Of a DNA stretch of 64,000 nucleotides, positions 10,480 to 22,299 are shown piece after piece. Both the position numbers and the translations under genes were made by a program. The notes beneath the pieces are model-generated. The model searched no databases. It was not told the origin of the DNA and was given only the letters and a program-made list of their open reading frames with translations. The DNA lies in contig JAUKNK010000147.1 in the NCBI GenBank assembly GCA_030765055.1, positions 2,510,001-2,574,000 on the forward strand, in the 5' to 3' direction. Within the stretch, counting starts at the first letter, position 1, and each line of letters opens with the position of its first letter. This DNA comes from Mantis religiosa. Taxonomy: Eukaryota > Arthropoda > Insecta > Mantodea > Mantidae.

Positions 10480-11225
10480 TTGAGTCCAAACAATACTCCA
10501 TCTTCCATATAGTGCTAATGTTACCTAAAACACGTTTCGTTAGGACCTTCCTAACATCTTCAGCTGTTGAATTTTGATTTGGTAAACTCTTTGGAGGTGA
10601 TAGGTGTGTTTCTTTGATATCTTGATGAAGTTTGGGTTCTCTTCAAAGGTGATGCCAAAATTGAATTTTCCTTCATATGTTTTTATGAATATCGTTTCCA
10701 AAAGGTTACAGAAGTTTAACCCTGAACACTTTTTAATGGATTTCTTGTTCTGTTTAGTGATTCTCATTCTAAAAATATCACACTGCTGACAATTTGTCTA
10801 TTTCGTTGTTTTTTATGTACCTAACATACTCTATAAACCTAATGTTCAAATTCCTTTTTATTTCTTTTTGCCAATGTAAAAGCTGTCGCAGCCTTTGCAA
10901 TTTCTCCCATATACACCTGAGCTTTTGTCTGTGGGTTTCTTTTTTGTATTTTGTGTTTTAAAAAGGTGTTTTTTACATTGAATTACTTCTGTGAAGCCAA
11001 AGTAATGCTGAGTTCTTTGAAGACATTTTGAAGACCGTTAAAGAGAACCCAAAGTTCAAGCTTATCAAGATACCAACAGAGACGCTCCCATTGCCTCCAA
11101 GGAGTTCAAAATCAAAATTCAACAGTCGACATCAGCTGAGTATGTTAGGAAGGTCCTAACGAAACGTATTCTAGGTAAACATTAGTAATATATTTGAACA
11201 TGGGGTACTAGTTTGACTCAAAATT
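10480..11225. mobile_element. Penelope-like element, head-to-head fragment (PLE-C, copy B)
   Basis: Copy B of 1819-2585: a minus-strand PLE 3' end joined to a short plus-strand copy of the same end. The minus-strand open piece 10540-10767 contains NFGITFEENPNF, the C-terminal signature. Confidence 0.75.
10526..10566 (-). ncRNA. Hammerhead-like ribozyme motif (PLE-C, copy B)
   Basis: Minus strand: CAG, core CUGAAGA, U, 7-bp stem II GUUAGGA/UCCUAAC with loop AGG, GAAAC, GU, GUU, UUA. Compared with copy A (CUGAGGA) the core differs only at the one position known to tolerate any base. Confidence 0.58.
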
Positions 11226-11414
11226 ATGTTATTTTTGTTCTTCATTGTGTTATAGACCTTACGCATTAAGAATTAAATAAGTTGTTATTAAATGATTTTA
11301 ATTTAACAAATCTTAGTAATTTTCCAAGTATTATCCATGAAGAGACATGTTATGGGTGTATTTGTCCATAGTTATGCAGCTCCAGAATGATTGGTATGTA
11401 GTCCAATTTTGTAT

Positions 11415-11971
11415 TGTGACTATGTGGGTTCGTGAAATGAAAAGTCCAATTACACAAATTCAACAATGTTCTTTATTTCCACGGGCTTACAGTTGAACAC
11501 TTGCCAATTACACAGAATTACGTAATGCACGCAATTGCAATGCACCAGTTCGTCCGTTGCAGTTCCACTGTACGCACGCAATTACGTAAATTCTTCCATT
11601 GCACGCACACAGTCTTCTCGTCCGTTCGCTAACACGGCGCTACTTCGCCGCTTGCCGAGCACTCACACAGTCTTCTCGTCCGTACACTAGCACTGCACTC
11701 TTACGCAAAAAACTGACTGACTTTCCTCCAGCCCGACGTGTTGCATATATAGGGTCAGCTGGCCAATCTAGAATGTTCTGGATTAGATGAAATATCCCGT
11801 AGGTTCGAGAATCCAGGTGGAGGGGAAAAAGACGGCACAGTGGCCCGCGATCCCTCTCCGAATCATCCCTTCAGTTTGTGACTTAAATTAATGGGTGGCT
11901 GTTTCCGAACGCCTCCGTCCCCTGCTGCCGCTGCCAGCCGGGTCTATAGGGAGTTCCGACGTTTGGGTGAC
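11415..11971 (-). mobile_element. Solo LTR-like element (copy B)
   Basis: Copy B of 2765-3322, starting TGTGACTATG and ending near GGGTGAC. It carries the AATAAA complement near 11475 and a TATA-like stretch near 11745-11755 for minus-strand transcription. Confidence 0.65.
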
Positions 11972-13030
11972 TATGCTAAATGTACTTAAGCAGAGTATAG
12001 CTAAATGTCCATCAAATGCTTTGAAATCTTTAAACGGGACTAATTGGCTAGTAATAGGAGCCCATTTAAAGAAACGCACTGCTTCCCTACTACATACAGA
12101 AAACTATCACTGTTCACGTTGAACTTCTGCTATCTCTAATGCAACAGTGTGCAGAATAGAGTACATATATTGTTGAGGAAAGGCTTGCATAAATGCCTCA
12201 TCTTGTTCGCCCAATTCTACAGTTTATACTTGACGATCATTCTCCAGTAAACAAAAACACAAACACTTATTAGTTAGCTGTTGCCATAATCTGCCCAAGC
12301 AAATCCTTTCAGACTTTGTTGAAATCTCTTAAATCCAAGTCTTTTTGTGGCTCTAATTAATTCAGTATAATCAACATTGACAAACCTTCAAGCCATCCAG
12401 TAGGCTTCACATCACAATTGCGGCATTGAATATCACACACACCTATTGACATTGACATTTGTAGCATAATCAACATGCTATGGTTCCCTTTGCACAGTTC
12501 TAGGTAGATTGAAGATAGTTGAACCTTTAATTTGAACTATTAGCTGTAAAAATGTGTATAAGTGTGTACGCATGTGCCGAGGAATTTATAATGTAATCTT
12601 TCGCCTTTGAGCTTCCTAATATTTTGAGTGAGTGGGTGTGTGGTGCTTTAGGGCCCCTCGACGCGAGGTCATTTGAGCCTGCTAATATTTTGATGTATAG
12701 ATTTTCAAAAACTGTAAAATATGGATGAAGGTTTTTATAATTAAGAATATTCATGGTGGTGGCTTAAGAATTAAGAGATTTATAACAACTCTTACTTCTT
12801 TCTGTAAGTTACAACTAAACTGATATACCGATCAGACACAAATATAGGACTTTTTTGGACATGGAGTAACAAGATACACTTTAATTAAAAAAATTGCATT
12901 AGGGAGCATGGTTTTTGTACCTGAAACAAAATAGACCAATTCTTAAGCAAAATATCTTACTGATTCCAAAAATGCCTCTTAAACTGTTTTATCACGTAAC
13001 ATTTTTAAAATATATTTATTCTTCCATGCA
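11972..13030. other. Intronic stretch, nothing recognised
   Basis: Copy B of 3323-4371; no domain or repeat recognised. Confidence 0.5.
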
Positions 13031-13450
13031 TAAGGACTATGATACAATGAAGCACAAAATTAATATAATTTTGAGTCAAACTTATATTCAATGCTCTACT
13101 TATTGCTAGTATTTACCTAGAACACGTTTTGTTAGGATCTTCCTAACATCATCGGCTGTTGTTGACTAATGGATGTTGGTTTGGAGAACTCACTGGAGGC
13201 GATAGCTGCATCTCTGTCAGTATCTTGATGAACTTGAAGTTTGGGATTTCTTCATAGGTAGTGTCGAAATTAAACAATTTTCTTTCATATTTCTATATGA
13301 ATATTTTTCCCACATAGTTGATGCAGCTGGTTTTTGACACTTTTATATAAGTGAAGTTCTCATTCTATACCAAGATTCTCCTTCCAAAAATGGTACGCTA
13401 CTGCCCATTTATCTATTTCATTGAATAAACTAAAAGGAACTTGAAAATAA
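13030..13450 (-). mobile_element. Penelope-like element, 3' fragment (PLE-A, copy B)
   Basis: Copy B of 4372-4800. The C-terminal reading frame is more broken. The hammerhead-like site reads CCGAUGA and AAAAC here, so it is degraded. Confidence 0.75.
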
Positions 13451-13559
13451 GGTTTAAAGAGCAGTTTATGAACATCAGGAACAAAGATTTTAGCAATTTT
13501 ATTATTAAATAAAACACACACACAAATGTTTATGTAAATTATCTTATTTTATGTACTAT

Positions 13560-14399
13560 TTATGTACGTTTTATTTTACACGCGTATAAAATGTGGAGGG
13601 CATCCTGGATGCGCTGTACAAGGGTGTGTAGGTTGTACAGCTTACGAAGGCTCTGAAGTGCGCTGAGGGAATCGCTAAGTATAAGGCAATCACCTAAATT
13701 CTTGCGGCGAACATGCTCAATGGCTCGATATATGGCATAGAGCTCTGCATTATAGATGGATGTGCTACCTTGGAGACCGAATGTAAAAGGTTCGGTTCCA
13801 TGGACATATACACATCCAACCCCGCTAGAGCTCTTAGACCCGTTAGTATAAATCAATTTAAAACAACATTCGGATACTATACTTTGCCGCCGTAGACTTA
13901 CTGTGCACCGTCATGTACTGCCTGCAACCTAGGGGGATACAACCGCTCGCACCTAGCAAACATCCTAGGCAGATCAAGTGCATGCCGCCCAAGAAGTTCT
14001 CTGAAGCGAAAACCTGGCGGTTTCGGGCTAAGATGTGTGTCCTTATAACAGACGTCAAAATGGGTGTCGAAAAAGGATGCATACGTGGGACGCGAAGGCG
14101 TACTATATAACCCACAGCCGTAATTGCCTAGTAAAACGTCCCGCCGGCATTGCAGAGGGGGCTCTGCCGCCTCAGCATAGAGACTCACCTGGACTAGTTG
14201 GAAAGGCCCCAATTGCTAGACGAAGGCCAGAGTAATGTACCGTGTCCAACTTCTTCAGCACGGATGGACGACCTGAAGAATAAACGATGCACACATAGTC
14301 CAGCTTGGATCGAATCAGTGTGTGATACAAGCGAAGCAGCACTGTGTGATCCGCTCCCCACGATTTCCGCAAGATACTAAGCCCACATCGTACTTTCAA
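13560..14399 (-). mobile_element. LINE fragment: post-RT region and RNase H (copy B)
   Basis: Minus strand, in order: 14399-14172 (SWGADHTVLLRLYHTLIRSK region following the reverse transcriptase), 14212-13898 (EAAEPPLQCRRD, GFRFRELLG) and 13856-13560 (RNase H: YTNGSKSSSG, NAELYAIYRAIEH, ILSDSLSAL). The pieces lie in different frames. The first catalytic aspartate is N. This end may once have belonged to the LINE whose gag and endonuclease lie at 16046-19500 on the same strand. Confidence 0.82.
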
Positions 14400-14895
14400 C
14401 TGCGCTATATGCGACGACTAGCTAAGCTTTCTGTGGAAAACCAGTCCGAGGAACCTAGTTTCGTCAGCGAATGGTAAAAAATGGCAACCAATTCGGAGAA
14501 TGCGTGGTAAACAGCTCTTGCGGCGCCAGAAATTGACGCAGACCGTTTTCTCAGCGGAGAACCTGAAGCCGATCTTAGAGCTTGCGACAGGAATTTGGGA
14601 CTATACGTTGTTAATTTATCTCCGTCTTCATCTGCCACACGTTGTGGGATTTCTATGTTTGAGATGGGATGCACATTGACTTTTGAAGATGCACGTCGAG
14701 AAGCCAAAAAGTAACAAAGTCACTGTATTTTGATTGATTTCTTGATGATTGTGCTGGATTAAATAAGAGTCATGAGAATCTTGGTTTCAAGGCGTGGTTC
14801 GGAATAAAGTTTCGGATAAGTCAAATTTTGTAGTTATTTAATTGTATTATTTAGATTACATTTTACATGAACTTCCTTTCCCAGTCACTTCCAAC
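14400..14895 (-). other. Uncertain LINE-adjacent sequence (copy B)
   Basis: Copy B of 5761-6226, ending at the LTR insertion point. No domain recognised. Confidence 0.4.
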
Positions 14896-14899
14896 ATAT

Positions 14900-15388
14900 T
14901 GTGACTTTGTGGGTTCGTGAAATGAAAAGTCCAGTTACACCATTCAAAAATGTTCTTTATTTCCACCGACTTACAGTTAAACTCTTGCCAATTACACAGA
15001 ATTACGTAATGCACACAATTACGATTCACCAGTTCGTCCGTTACAATTTCACTTGCACTCGTAGTTACGTAAAATCTTCCGATGCTCTCACACAGTCTTC
15101 TCGTCGTACACTAGCACTGCATTCTTACACCAAGAACTGACTGACTGACTGACTCCTAATTGAAGCCCCTTTTATAGGGATATCCTGTTACTCTAGAAGC
15201 CTCTGGTTCTCCGCGAATCACCCGAACGTTCCAGAGGACAGGAGAATGGGAGAGAAACGTCGAGGGACAAGTGACATTTCCCTAAATCACCCCTCAGTTA
15301 GTGATAGATTAATGGGCGGGGGGCGTGGCTCGGCTGCCTCGGACCCTTCCAGCTGTCCCCGGTCGTATCTTACGCTAATAGGGTGACA
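14900..15388 (-). mobile_element. Solo LTR with ATAT target duplication
   Basis: A 489-bp element starting TGTGACTTTGTGG and ending GGGTGACA (the TG...CA ends of an LTR), flanked by ATAT at 14896-14899 and 15389-15392. In minus orientation TATAAAAGGGGC (near 15162-15175) is followed by AATAAA (near 14957), promoter then polyadenylation signal. No gag or pol lies next to it, so it is best read as a solo LTR left by recombination between two LTRs. Confidence 0.82.
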
Positions 15389-15392
15389 ATAT

Positions 15393-16045
15393 CGATAAAT
15401 TCTTACTTTGTTATATTTAAACAGATTCAAACTCTTACTTAAATGTTCTTGATCTTGCAGCACTATTCATCACACTCACCATTACAAAACATCTCTACCA
15501 AGAGTATTGATTTTTCGTAACTATCGTTACCCCTATCTTAATTTTGTGATTGGCCGATTTGATTCCACGTCACCACATTACGTCATACAATTATTACTAC
15601 GGCCAATCACGAACATTCATATATTTTTACTTGTTTAAATTACGAAATAGTTTTACATAATCATTTTTTATAAATGTATAAACTTTTCATACATTTTATA
15701 TATACAAATATATATATATATATAAACTCAAAACTACTGTTACAAATGCCCCTCTCTGAAATATATAGAAAAAAACCAAATAAAGGAATTAACAATATAT
15801 TTCCATATATTTTGAAGAATGGGCCCAATTAACAATTTCGTTTACAGCAATAATACATAACACATACATAAAACACAACAGTAAATCAACATTAATTAAA
15901 ATACAACAGTATATTAACATTTTATTTAGCACCTCTGATGCTTGCTGTCTTATAGCTATGGGTAAAGGTCAGCTTTTATGTGTATAAGGAGCAGTATCAT
16001 TCACTTTAAATGTGTGTGTATTTGTTACACAGTCCAGGTTTTGAG
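15393..16045. other. Unassigned AT-rich stretch
   Basis: Contains a (TA)n run near 15703-15725. Nothing coding recognised. It lies between the solo LTR and the truncated end of the LINE at 16046. Confidence 0.5.
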
Positions 16046-16597
16046 CTAAAGGCTTTTCTGTTCTGTAATATACATAATTTCAGTTGTTCTTTTCTCGCTT
16101 TGTCTAGATTGTATGTGTTTTCTAACTTTACTTGTAAATGTTCTCTGGAATACTATTTCTTCCTCCACTTGGCTTATGTCGTTCTTAGCGTGTAGTGTAT
16201 ATAATTGACAACAATGCTTTTCAAGGTCAATTACATTATTTTGCGCTCCATCAATAATTATATTCTTGTTAAGTGCGAGAAATTCAGGTGTATAATTATC
16301 GGAGCTAGACGCGTGAGCGAAAGCAGGGCCAAGGGTGTTAGCCACGGCTAACGGATCGACAACGACGTCTGAAGGAGTTCTCAGGCTATCAATCGGTATG
16401 TGGGTCGATTTACCGGCCACGTGCCTTAACATATTCCACACTACAGAAGGAGTTTGGTGATTAAAGGACGACACAAAACCAGTCCATGATTTCTTTTTGC
16501 AATCTTTAATTACTTGCCTGGACCTGGCATGCATCTTCCTGTACCGAATTAGGTGTTCCAATTTGGGGTGGCGTTGGAAGACCCTCAGAGCACGCAT
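16046..16597 (-). pseudogene. LINE ORF2 linker between endonuclease and RT
   Basis: An open 183-residue minus-strand stretch containing LIRYRKMHARSRQVIKDCK, SWTGFVSSFNHQTPSVVW and DPLAVANTLG, typical of the spacer upstream of LINE reverse transcriptases. The RT core does not follow. Confidence 0.75.
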
Positions 16598-16702
16598 ACG
16601 GGCACGGATTGCACTCCGGCAGTCATCCGTTCACCATGGGACAGGAGTTCGACGAGGATTGGGAGTCGAACGAGGAATAGACAGTTCTGCGGCGGCAAGT
16701 AT

Positions 16703-17487
16703 CTACTCGGTAAGATGTTCTACGAGCTCGGTAACTGAGGCGTGCTCCTGATAACTAAATACCGCCAACTGGGTGTAAAGGGCCCAGTTGGCGTGACCTA
16801 AACGCAAGGTGGGCAAGCGTGAGGGACATACGTTGTGTGCTAGGAGACTGATAAGACACGGGAAGTGGTCACTGGAGTGCAGGTCAGAGATGACGTTCCA
16901 TTGCAGGGACACTGATAACTGCGGTGAGCATAACGCTAAATCCAGATGCGAGGTGTTGAATGCATCAGAAAGGAACGTCGGTTCTCCGGTGTTCAGGAGA
17001 ACAAGGTTGTTACTGTCCATGAAGTCGGAGAAACTCTACCCCTCGCACAAGTGCGAGTGGAGCCCCAGAGAGGGTGATAGGATTTGAGATCTCCCACCGA
17101 CAGAAAGGGGGTGGATAACTGGACAACAAGATCTCGGAGAGTAGTAAGTAATACGTCATCCGAGGCTGGAATGTAGATGCTGCATATAAACAAGTCTGTC
17201 GTCACCAGTACTATACGGGTAGCAACAGACTGGATGTTAGTGCGTAAAGGAAGCACGTTCACATATATATCATCTCTGACCAGTAACATTGTCCCTCCGT
17301 AAGCCGGAATACCCTCCTCCGGAGAGAGATCACGCCAGAAGGGAGTATACCGCCTAATTTGGAAGGAATCTGTAGGACGTAGCTTAGTCTCCTGTAAGCA
17401 AACGACCAAGGGATCGTGCTTACTGAGTAACAGTTCAAGCTCTGGGCGATGTACCCTAAGCCCACATATGTTCCACTGTAGGATCAC
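16703..17487 (-). pseudogene. LINE ORF2 APE-type endonuclease
   Basis: Frame 17487-16993 starts MILQWNICGLRVHRPELE, then CLQETKL (the catalytic Glu region) and YGGTMLLVRDD. It shifts into 17020-16703, with SHLDLALCSPQLS and the terminal SDHFP motif. The order is that of an apurinic-type endonuclease that nicks target DNA for retrotransposition. The expected GD(L/F)N motif reads VGDLKSYHPLWG, with N replaced by K. The frameshift near 17010 disables it. Confidence 0.82.
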
Positions 17488-17529
17488 TTTTGCTGGGTGG
17501 AATAAGGCGTGAAGGGTTATTCCACCTTA

Positions 17530-18914
17530 CGTCGACTTTGAGGGTGGCCGAATCAATTTGCCCTTCTTTTTGGGTTTTGGGCTAACTTCTTTCCCAGCCG
17601 GATCATCGGGTCATTTTCTGGAAGACTTCCTGGCAATGTGATCCGTATCCTCCTGTTCCATCTCTACGGATGAGGCCCCTTTCCCGATAGAGAACTTCGG
17701 TTCAAGGGCCCCAAACCGATTGGACATGGAGATCGACGAGGTCGATAAGCATCGATTCGAGTCCTCGCCGGAAGATTCCTCAGAGGAGGAACTTAGGATG
17801 CCCGGGGACTCTTCCTACGGCTTGCAGGTTTGGTGGTATCCTTCAGGAAATCGGACCTCTTGTAGCTGGTCTTGAACTCCTTGGGAGGTGCATCGTAACA
17901 ACCGGCTTGTCATTTTTTGATGTTGAGGCTTTATTTGGTGACTGTGCTGCCAATCTCCTCCCAGATGGAGGCTTAGGTGTTGTAGGTGCAGACAAGGCTA
18001 GTGTCTCGCCAGGCTTCGGAGATGAAGTAAGAATTTAACCAATATCATTGCCTCGCAGATAGCGCTGGTCTGAGTGGTTATCTCTCTTTGCGGCACCGAC
18101 CCAGCTACTACGGAGCTGTAGGTAGTGGACAGCGGGAGGGATGGTATGCGGTTACGCGCGAGTTTCCGGGCTTCCGAGAAGGAAACCTTCTCTTTCACCC
18201 GGATCTCTTGAATCGCCTTTTCCTCAACGAATCGCAAGCGGTCTCTAGAGCTGGTACGGTGTTCTCCAGCACAGTTAATGCATTTAACTGACGACGAACA
18301 CGCACCATCGTGTTGTGTCATCGCACAGTTACAGCAGGTAGGCGCGGCGGTGCAGAACGCGCAAGTGTGCCCGAAGCGCTGACACTTGTAGCATCTGAGC
18401 GGGTTAGGTATGTATGGGCATACCTCGATTGTTTCATACCCTGTCCTAATCCTTTGTGGCAGATCTACACGATCAAACGTCAGGAACGGGGTAGGCGTAG
18501 GCACCAATTCCCCTCTCTCTCTCTTCGCTGCACATGGTTTACAGACGTCACACCTTGATCTTGTTGGTATTCTTGATTTTCTTCATTAGTCATACCGTCC
18601 AGCGCACGGGTATTAACTACTCCGCGCGAGGTGTTCAGGCTGTTATGGACTGTGACGTTAACTCGGTACCTGCTAAATAGGTTCACCTTCAATATCACTG
18701 CTGCCTAGGAGACAGAATGGGCTTCCACCAGGAACAAGTGCAAGATTTAAGCGGACCAGCTATCGTATCTAAACAGTGACAAAAATTTCTTCCCTTCCTC
18801 AGTTCTGATTACGACCAAGTAGCGAGGACCACAGGACTTGACTGCTTCTTTGCCATTACCCTTCAAAGTTGTTGGTTTAAATTTAGGTACCGTTGCAGTA
18901 GTGTACTCCACCAT
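17530..18914 (-). pseudogene. LINE ORF1 (gag-like, zinc knuckles)
   Basis: Starts at ATG 18914-18912 (MVEYTTATVPKF) and contains the PRYLVVIRTEEG region. Stops fall near 18749 and beyond, so the frame is broken before RYRVNVTVHNSLNTSRGVV (18698-18480). Frame 18507-17998 then holds consecutive cysteine knuckles: CYKCQRFGHTCAFC, a CCNC-type knuckle, and CINCAGEH. These CCHC-type knuckles bind nucleic acid in LINE gag proteins. A lysine-rich tail precedes ORF2. Not functional as it stands. Confidence 0.8.
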
Positions 18915-19500
18915 TGCAAACGTCTCCGATGGCGTGCTAATATCCTGGGCGCCACCCCGTCTTAGGTGAGATTCCTGGCCTGAACCTTGCTCACCTCAGG
19001 GTCACACCTCCCAGTGTAAAGACAGAGGTACCCAATCGCCTTCAGGAGTGTAACAGCTCATGCAGTGGCCCCTCCCCGGGCTGATCTTTATCAGCAGATA
19101 CGAACAGAGTCCTACATGGTAACAAGGGGCTGGGAATTACGCGTTACCCAGTCACCCCTTGCACTTCCCACTCCAACCACGCGCGTTATGTTACCCGTCA
19201 GACATGTGTTCAGGGAGGAAAAATAAAAATAAAAATAAACAAATGGAGTAAAACACCAAAGTGGACAAGGTTTGGGTATATGAAGGAACACTCTCACCTC
19301 GTGGAGGAACCCAATCGAGAGATTAAACCAGAGCCTCTTCTGCCAGTTTAAAGGGCTATTGATGGACTTTCTCGGTAGCTGTAGCGGTCCCGGGGTACTC
19401 CAAGTCCACGCCGTACATCCCACATCAGTCAGTCCCCTATTTCCTGTTGCCCACCCCTCAGGGCGGAGACCACAGAGGTTGGATTTTCAGGGGCATGTTG

Positions 19501-20654
19501 TTAATGTGGTGTGGTACAATGGCCATTTAAGAAAATGCATACAAATAAATTTATCACCCTCCATCAAAATATTCAGTCTCTGAGAAATAAAATTATAATT
19601 TTTTATTTTATCATATTACCATTTAATATGTGGTAGGTGTTGTACTTTTAAGCATGGGCTAAAAATGGACCAAACAGATATGTATAAGGTTAGTAATATG
19701 GTAAGTAATATTTTAGAACTAAATCTAAAGGAAGTGGTGTAGCAGTAATATAGGTGGTGTATTTGAACTATTCTTTATTACAAAATGGGCTTCATTAGTA
19801 AACAAGTTTTATAAGAAATATATGGTTGAAGCAACTAAACCATGTAAAACAAGTGGTTTGTTGTCATGCATTGAGGTATAATGTTCTGTAAATACTCAAG
19901 CTTGTTTGAATATCTAATTACAATACACATAAATACAAATATTGCTTTCTCTTGGGCACTGTTATCTTTTATTTGTGCTGCTCTTATTGGTTAAAAAAAA
20001 GAAAAAAAAGGTTCTTCCCAAAAGGTAACTCTTTCATTTCTTCTATAATCTGAAGACTTAAAGAAATGAATCTAAACAAAATTAAGTGATGAACTAAAGA
20101 GAAGTGCTGCTCACCAATAAGCACTGGTCGAATTGCTGAGTTATTGCCCTGGACTGATATTTCTTCCTTTCCATATATCAGATCCCTTCTTTTACCTTGC
20201 CTATCCAGTCTTGACCCCGATAGTATTAGAGTATTCAAGACCTAGGGTATCATTTCATTTTATTTCCTGTTCATGTCTTTCTCCACTTCGGGTGATGTAA
20301 CCACCTTTTATGATGACCAATTTTAAACAGTTATAAAACGCTAAATAAAAACGAGTGGTCACAAATATACATTAATTATTTGATGTAAATAGCATAGAGC
20401 TGATAAGTAAAATATGTATAGAAAAGGTGATTGGATTGAGTGTAAATGAGTGTATGAATGAATGAGTGTAAATTCAAATTAAAAGTATTTCAATCTATTT
20501 AAAAATTATTGAGGAGATTTCTCTGGAAAAATATACATTTTGAGATTTCCTTAATAAAAACAGATCATTAAATTTAAAGGGAGTCAATTAATTATTACAA
20601 CAACACTGTTTTCAACACTTTTATGAACGGAATTATTAAAAGAAATCATGATGG
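19501..20654. other. Intronic stretch, nothing firmly recognised
   Basis: AT-rich. A short phrase at 20571-20625 (gtcaattaat, ttcaacactttt) reappears at 38985-39235, suggesting an unnamed repeat. Confidence 0.45.
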
Positions 20655-20820
20655 TGGCTGTATAGGTGTGCGTGTGTTTGCTCGCATGTGTGTGTGTGTG
20701 TGTGGGGGGGGGGGGTGCATGTGTGCGCGTGTACGCGTGTGCATGTGCGGGTAGGTGTGTGCACGTGTGGGCGTGTGCGTGCGTGTGCATATGCGTGCAT
20801 GCGTGTGTTTTTTGTTTGTT
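20655..20820. repeat. GT/GC-rich simple repeat with a G homopolymer
   Basis: Alternating GT/GC sequence interrupted by a run of about 13 G near 20703-20716. It generates histidine-rich open frames on the minus strand that are not genes. Confidence 0.95.
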
Positions 20821-20824
20821 TCTT

Positions 20825-20996
20825 TAAAGACATAATAAATTTGTAATAACTTTGTAAATATTACCTCTTGTATAAGCTACTTTATATTGGACATACTGTT
20901 GTATATAGTATTATGTTATATAATTATGCAGTATTATTGACAAATCCATGATTTATGTATAAATAAAAAGGAAAATAAAGTATCTTATCTTATCTG
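20825..20996 (+). mobile_element. LINE 3' end with TATCT-repeat tail
   Basis: An AT-rich end with aataaagtatcttatcttat at its close. A short repeated tail directly after AATAAA is typical of CR1-like LINE 3' ends. No coding part remains. Confidence 0.45.
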
Positions 20997-21164
20997 AATA
21001 CTATTCTTGATATTTGAGATCTGTATCTTCCTAGGATCTGACAGGAAAATATTGAAGAAGGTCCTTTCTCCAAAAATGCATTTTACATTGTATGTAATCA
21101 AGCCTCATGTGTAACATAATAAAATTCATAGAATAAACACTAGACAAAAATGTAACATCCAACA

Positions 21165-21410
21165 TCTCAGCGCCCACCTTGGTAGCGTAGATGGCAGCGT
21201 GTCTGCTTCACGTTCCATAGGTCCCGAGTTCGAATCTTGGTTAGGGTGAGTTACCTGGATACAGTATTTTCTGGGGTTTTCCCTTATCCTGAAAGATGAA
21301 TGTAAGGTAACTATAAGCTCTATGAACCCTGGGCTCATTTGAGCATCAGTTTACCCATTTCATTCTTGGTCCGATATGACAACGTAGGAGGACGTAAATT
21401 ACAAAAACAA
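21165..21410 (+). mobile_element. tRNA-derived SINE (SINE-A)
   Basis: Box A-like tagcgtagatggcagcgt and box B-like gagttcgaatctt (21228-21240), followed by the same body as 6850-7135 (ggtgagttacctgg, ccgatatgaca). Confidence 0.8.
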
Positions 21411-21424
21411 ATTAAAAACAAACC

Positions 21425-22005
21425 AACATTTCTGCATTAAACTTTCTTGCTTTCAGAAAGGTGTGCATTATGAAACCATCAAAATATTTGCTGATATTTC
21501 TGATGATCTTTAACGAAAAACTGATGAATTCAGTGCTTTTAAAATTAATGATAGAGAGTACCTAGGCCCAAAATCATGTTCTTCTGTACAAGATTATCTG
21601 AATGATGAAATGTCCTTCTAATGCTTAAGTAGCTCTCTCTCTGTAAGTAGAATCTAACTGTACCAATGACAGAACATTGCCAATAAACCTTTGATGACTG
21701 TCCATAAGCCATTTTAATACATATGCATTGAAGAAATGACAATAACTGGTATCCAATGTTGAGATGTACTAGCAAAAGCTAAGTAAAAGTTGATTAAAAA
21801 ATGTTTAATTTCGTATCCCTGCCTTGTTTTCCATATTGCTTTTCATATTGTCCCTGTATAATGTGTCCCTTGCGTTAAATTTTCAAGTATATACGCTATT
21901 AAACTGTATAGCTCTGGACATATTCAATGTTCACAGGCCTTTATGGCTACAAGTGAACCCACTGAATGCAAATCAATGTAATATAATATAATCTACACAA
22001 TAAAT
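21425..22005 (+). mobile_element. CR1-like LINE 3' end
   Basis: Closely related to 44925-45530. The plus strand carries the end of an ORF2 (a region ending in VQDYLND-like residues near 21580) and an AT-rich 3' UTR, ending in a gtaatataatataatc tail. It is 5'-truncated. Confidence 0.65.
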
Positions 22006-22299
22006 TTTTTCATATATTTTTTCTAAAAACTGATTCTGATTATTCAAAAAGTAGTACACCATCGTAACATTGATTCAGCGACCACTTGTTATTCAAAATG
22101 GTATACAAAGTGATCATTATCTTGACTTTTTCCCAACAATTATGGTTGCCAGCATCATCTACATAATAGTTACAGGAAGAGCACTGCTAGAAACAGACTT
22201 GGATCACCTGCGAGATTTCAAATCAATATAATTGCTAACCATTGGTGATTGCATTGGTGAATTAAATCACTTTCTAATAATACCCTTCTTTTGACTATT

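Larger units (their letters stand above)
8637..14899. repeat. Segmental duplication, copy B
   Basis: Second copy of the segment at 1-6226, same orientation, separated from it by about 2.4 kb of non-duplicated sequence. It carries the open ABCA exon. Its right limit coincides with the insertion site of a solo LTR (14900-15388). The high similarity means either a recent duplication or two haplotypes wrongly placed in series by an assembler; the sequence alone cannot separate these. Confidence 0.93.
16046..19500 (-). mobile_element. LINE with gag and APE endonuclease, 3' half missing
   Basis: A non-LTR retrotransposon on the minus strand running from a GC-richer 5' region (about 19500-18915) through ORF1 (18914-about 17530) and the ORF2 endonuclease (17487-16703) into the linker before the reverse transcriptase (16597-16046). 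It stops before the reverse transcriptase proper. LINEs usually lose their 5' end, so loss of the 3' half suggests a later deletion or rearrangement. The gag with zinc knuckles plus APE endonuclease fits the Jockey/I group. Confidence 0.82.

Noticed and set aside
20584..20833. Histidine/threonine-rich minus-strand frames
   Set aside because: Translation of GT-rich simple repeat.
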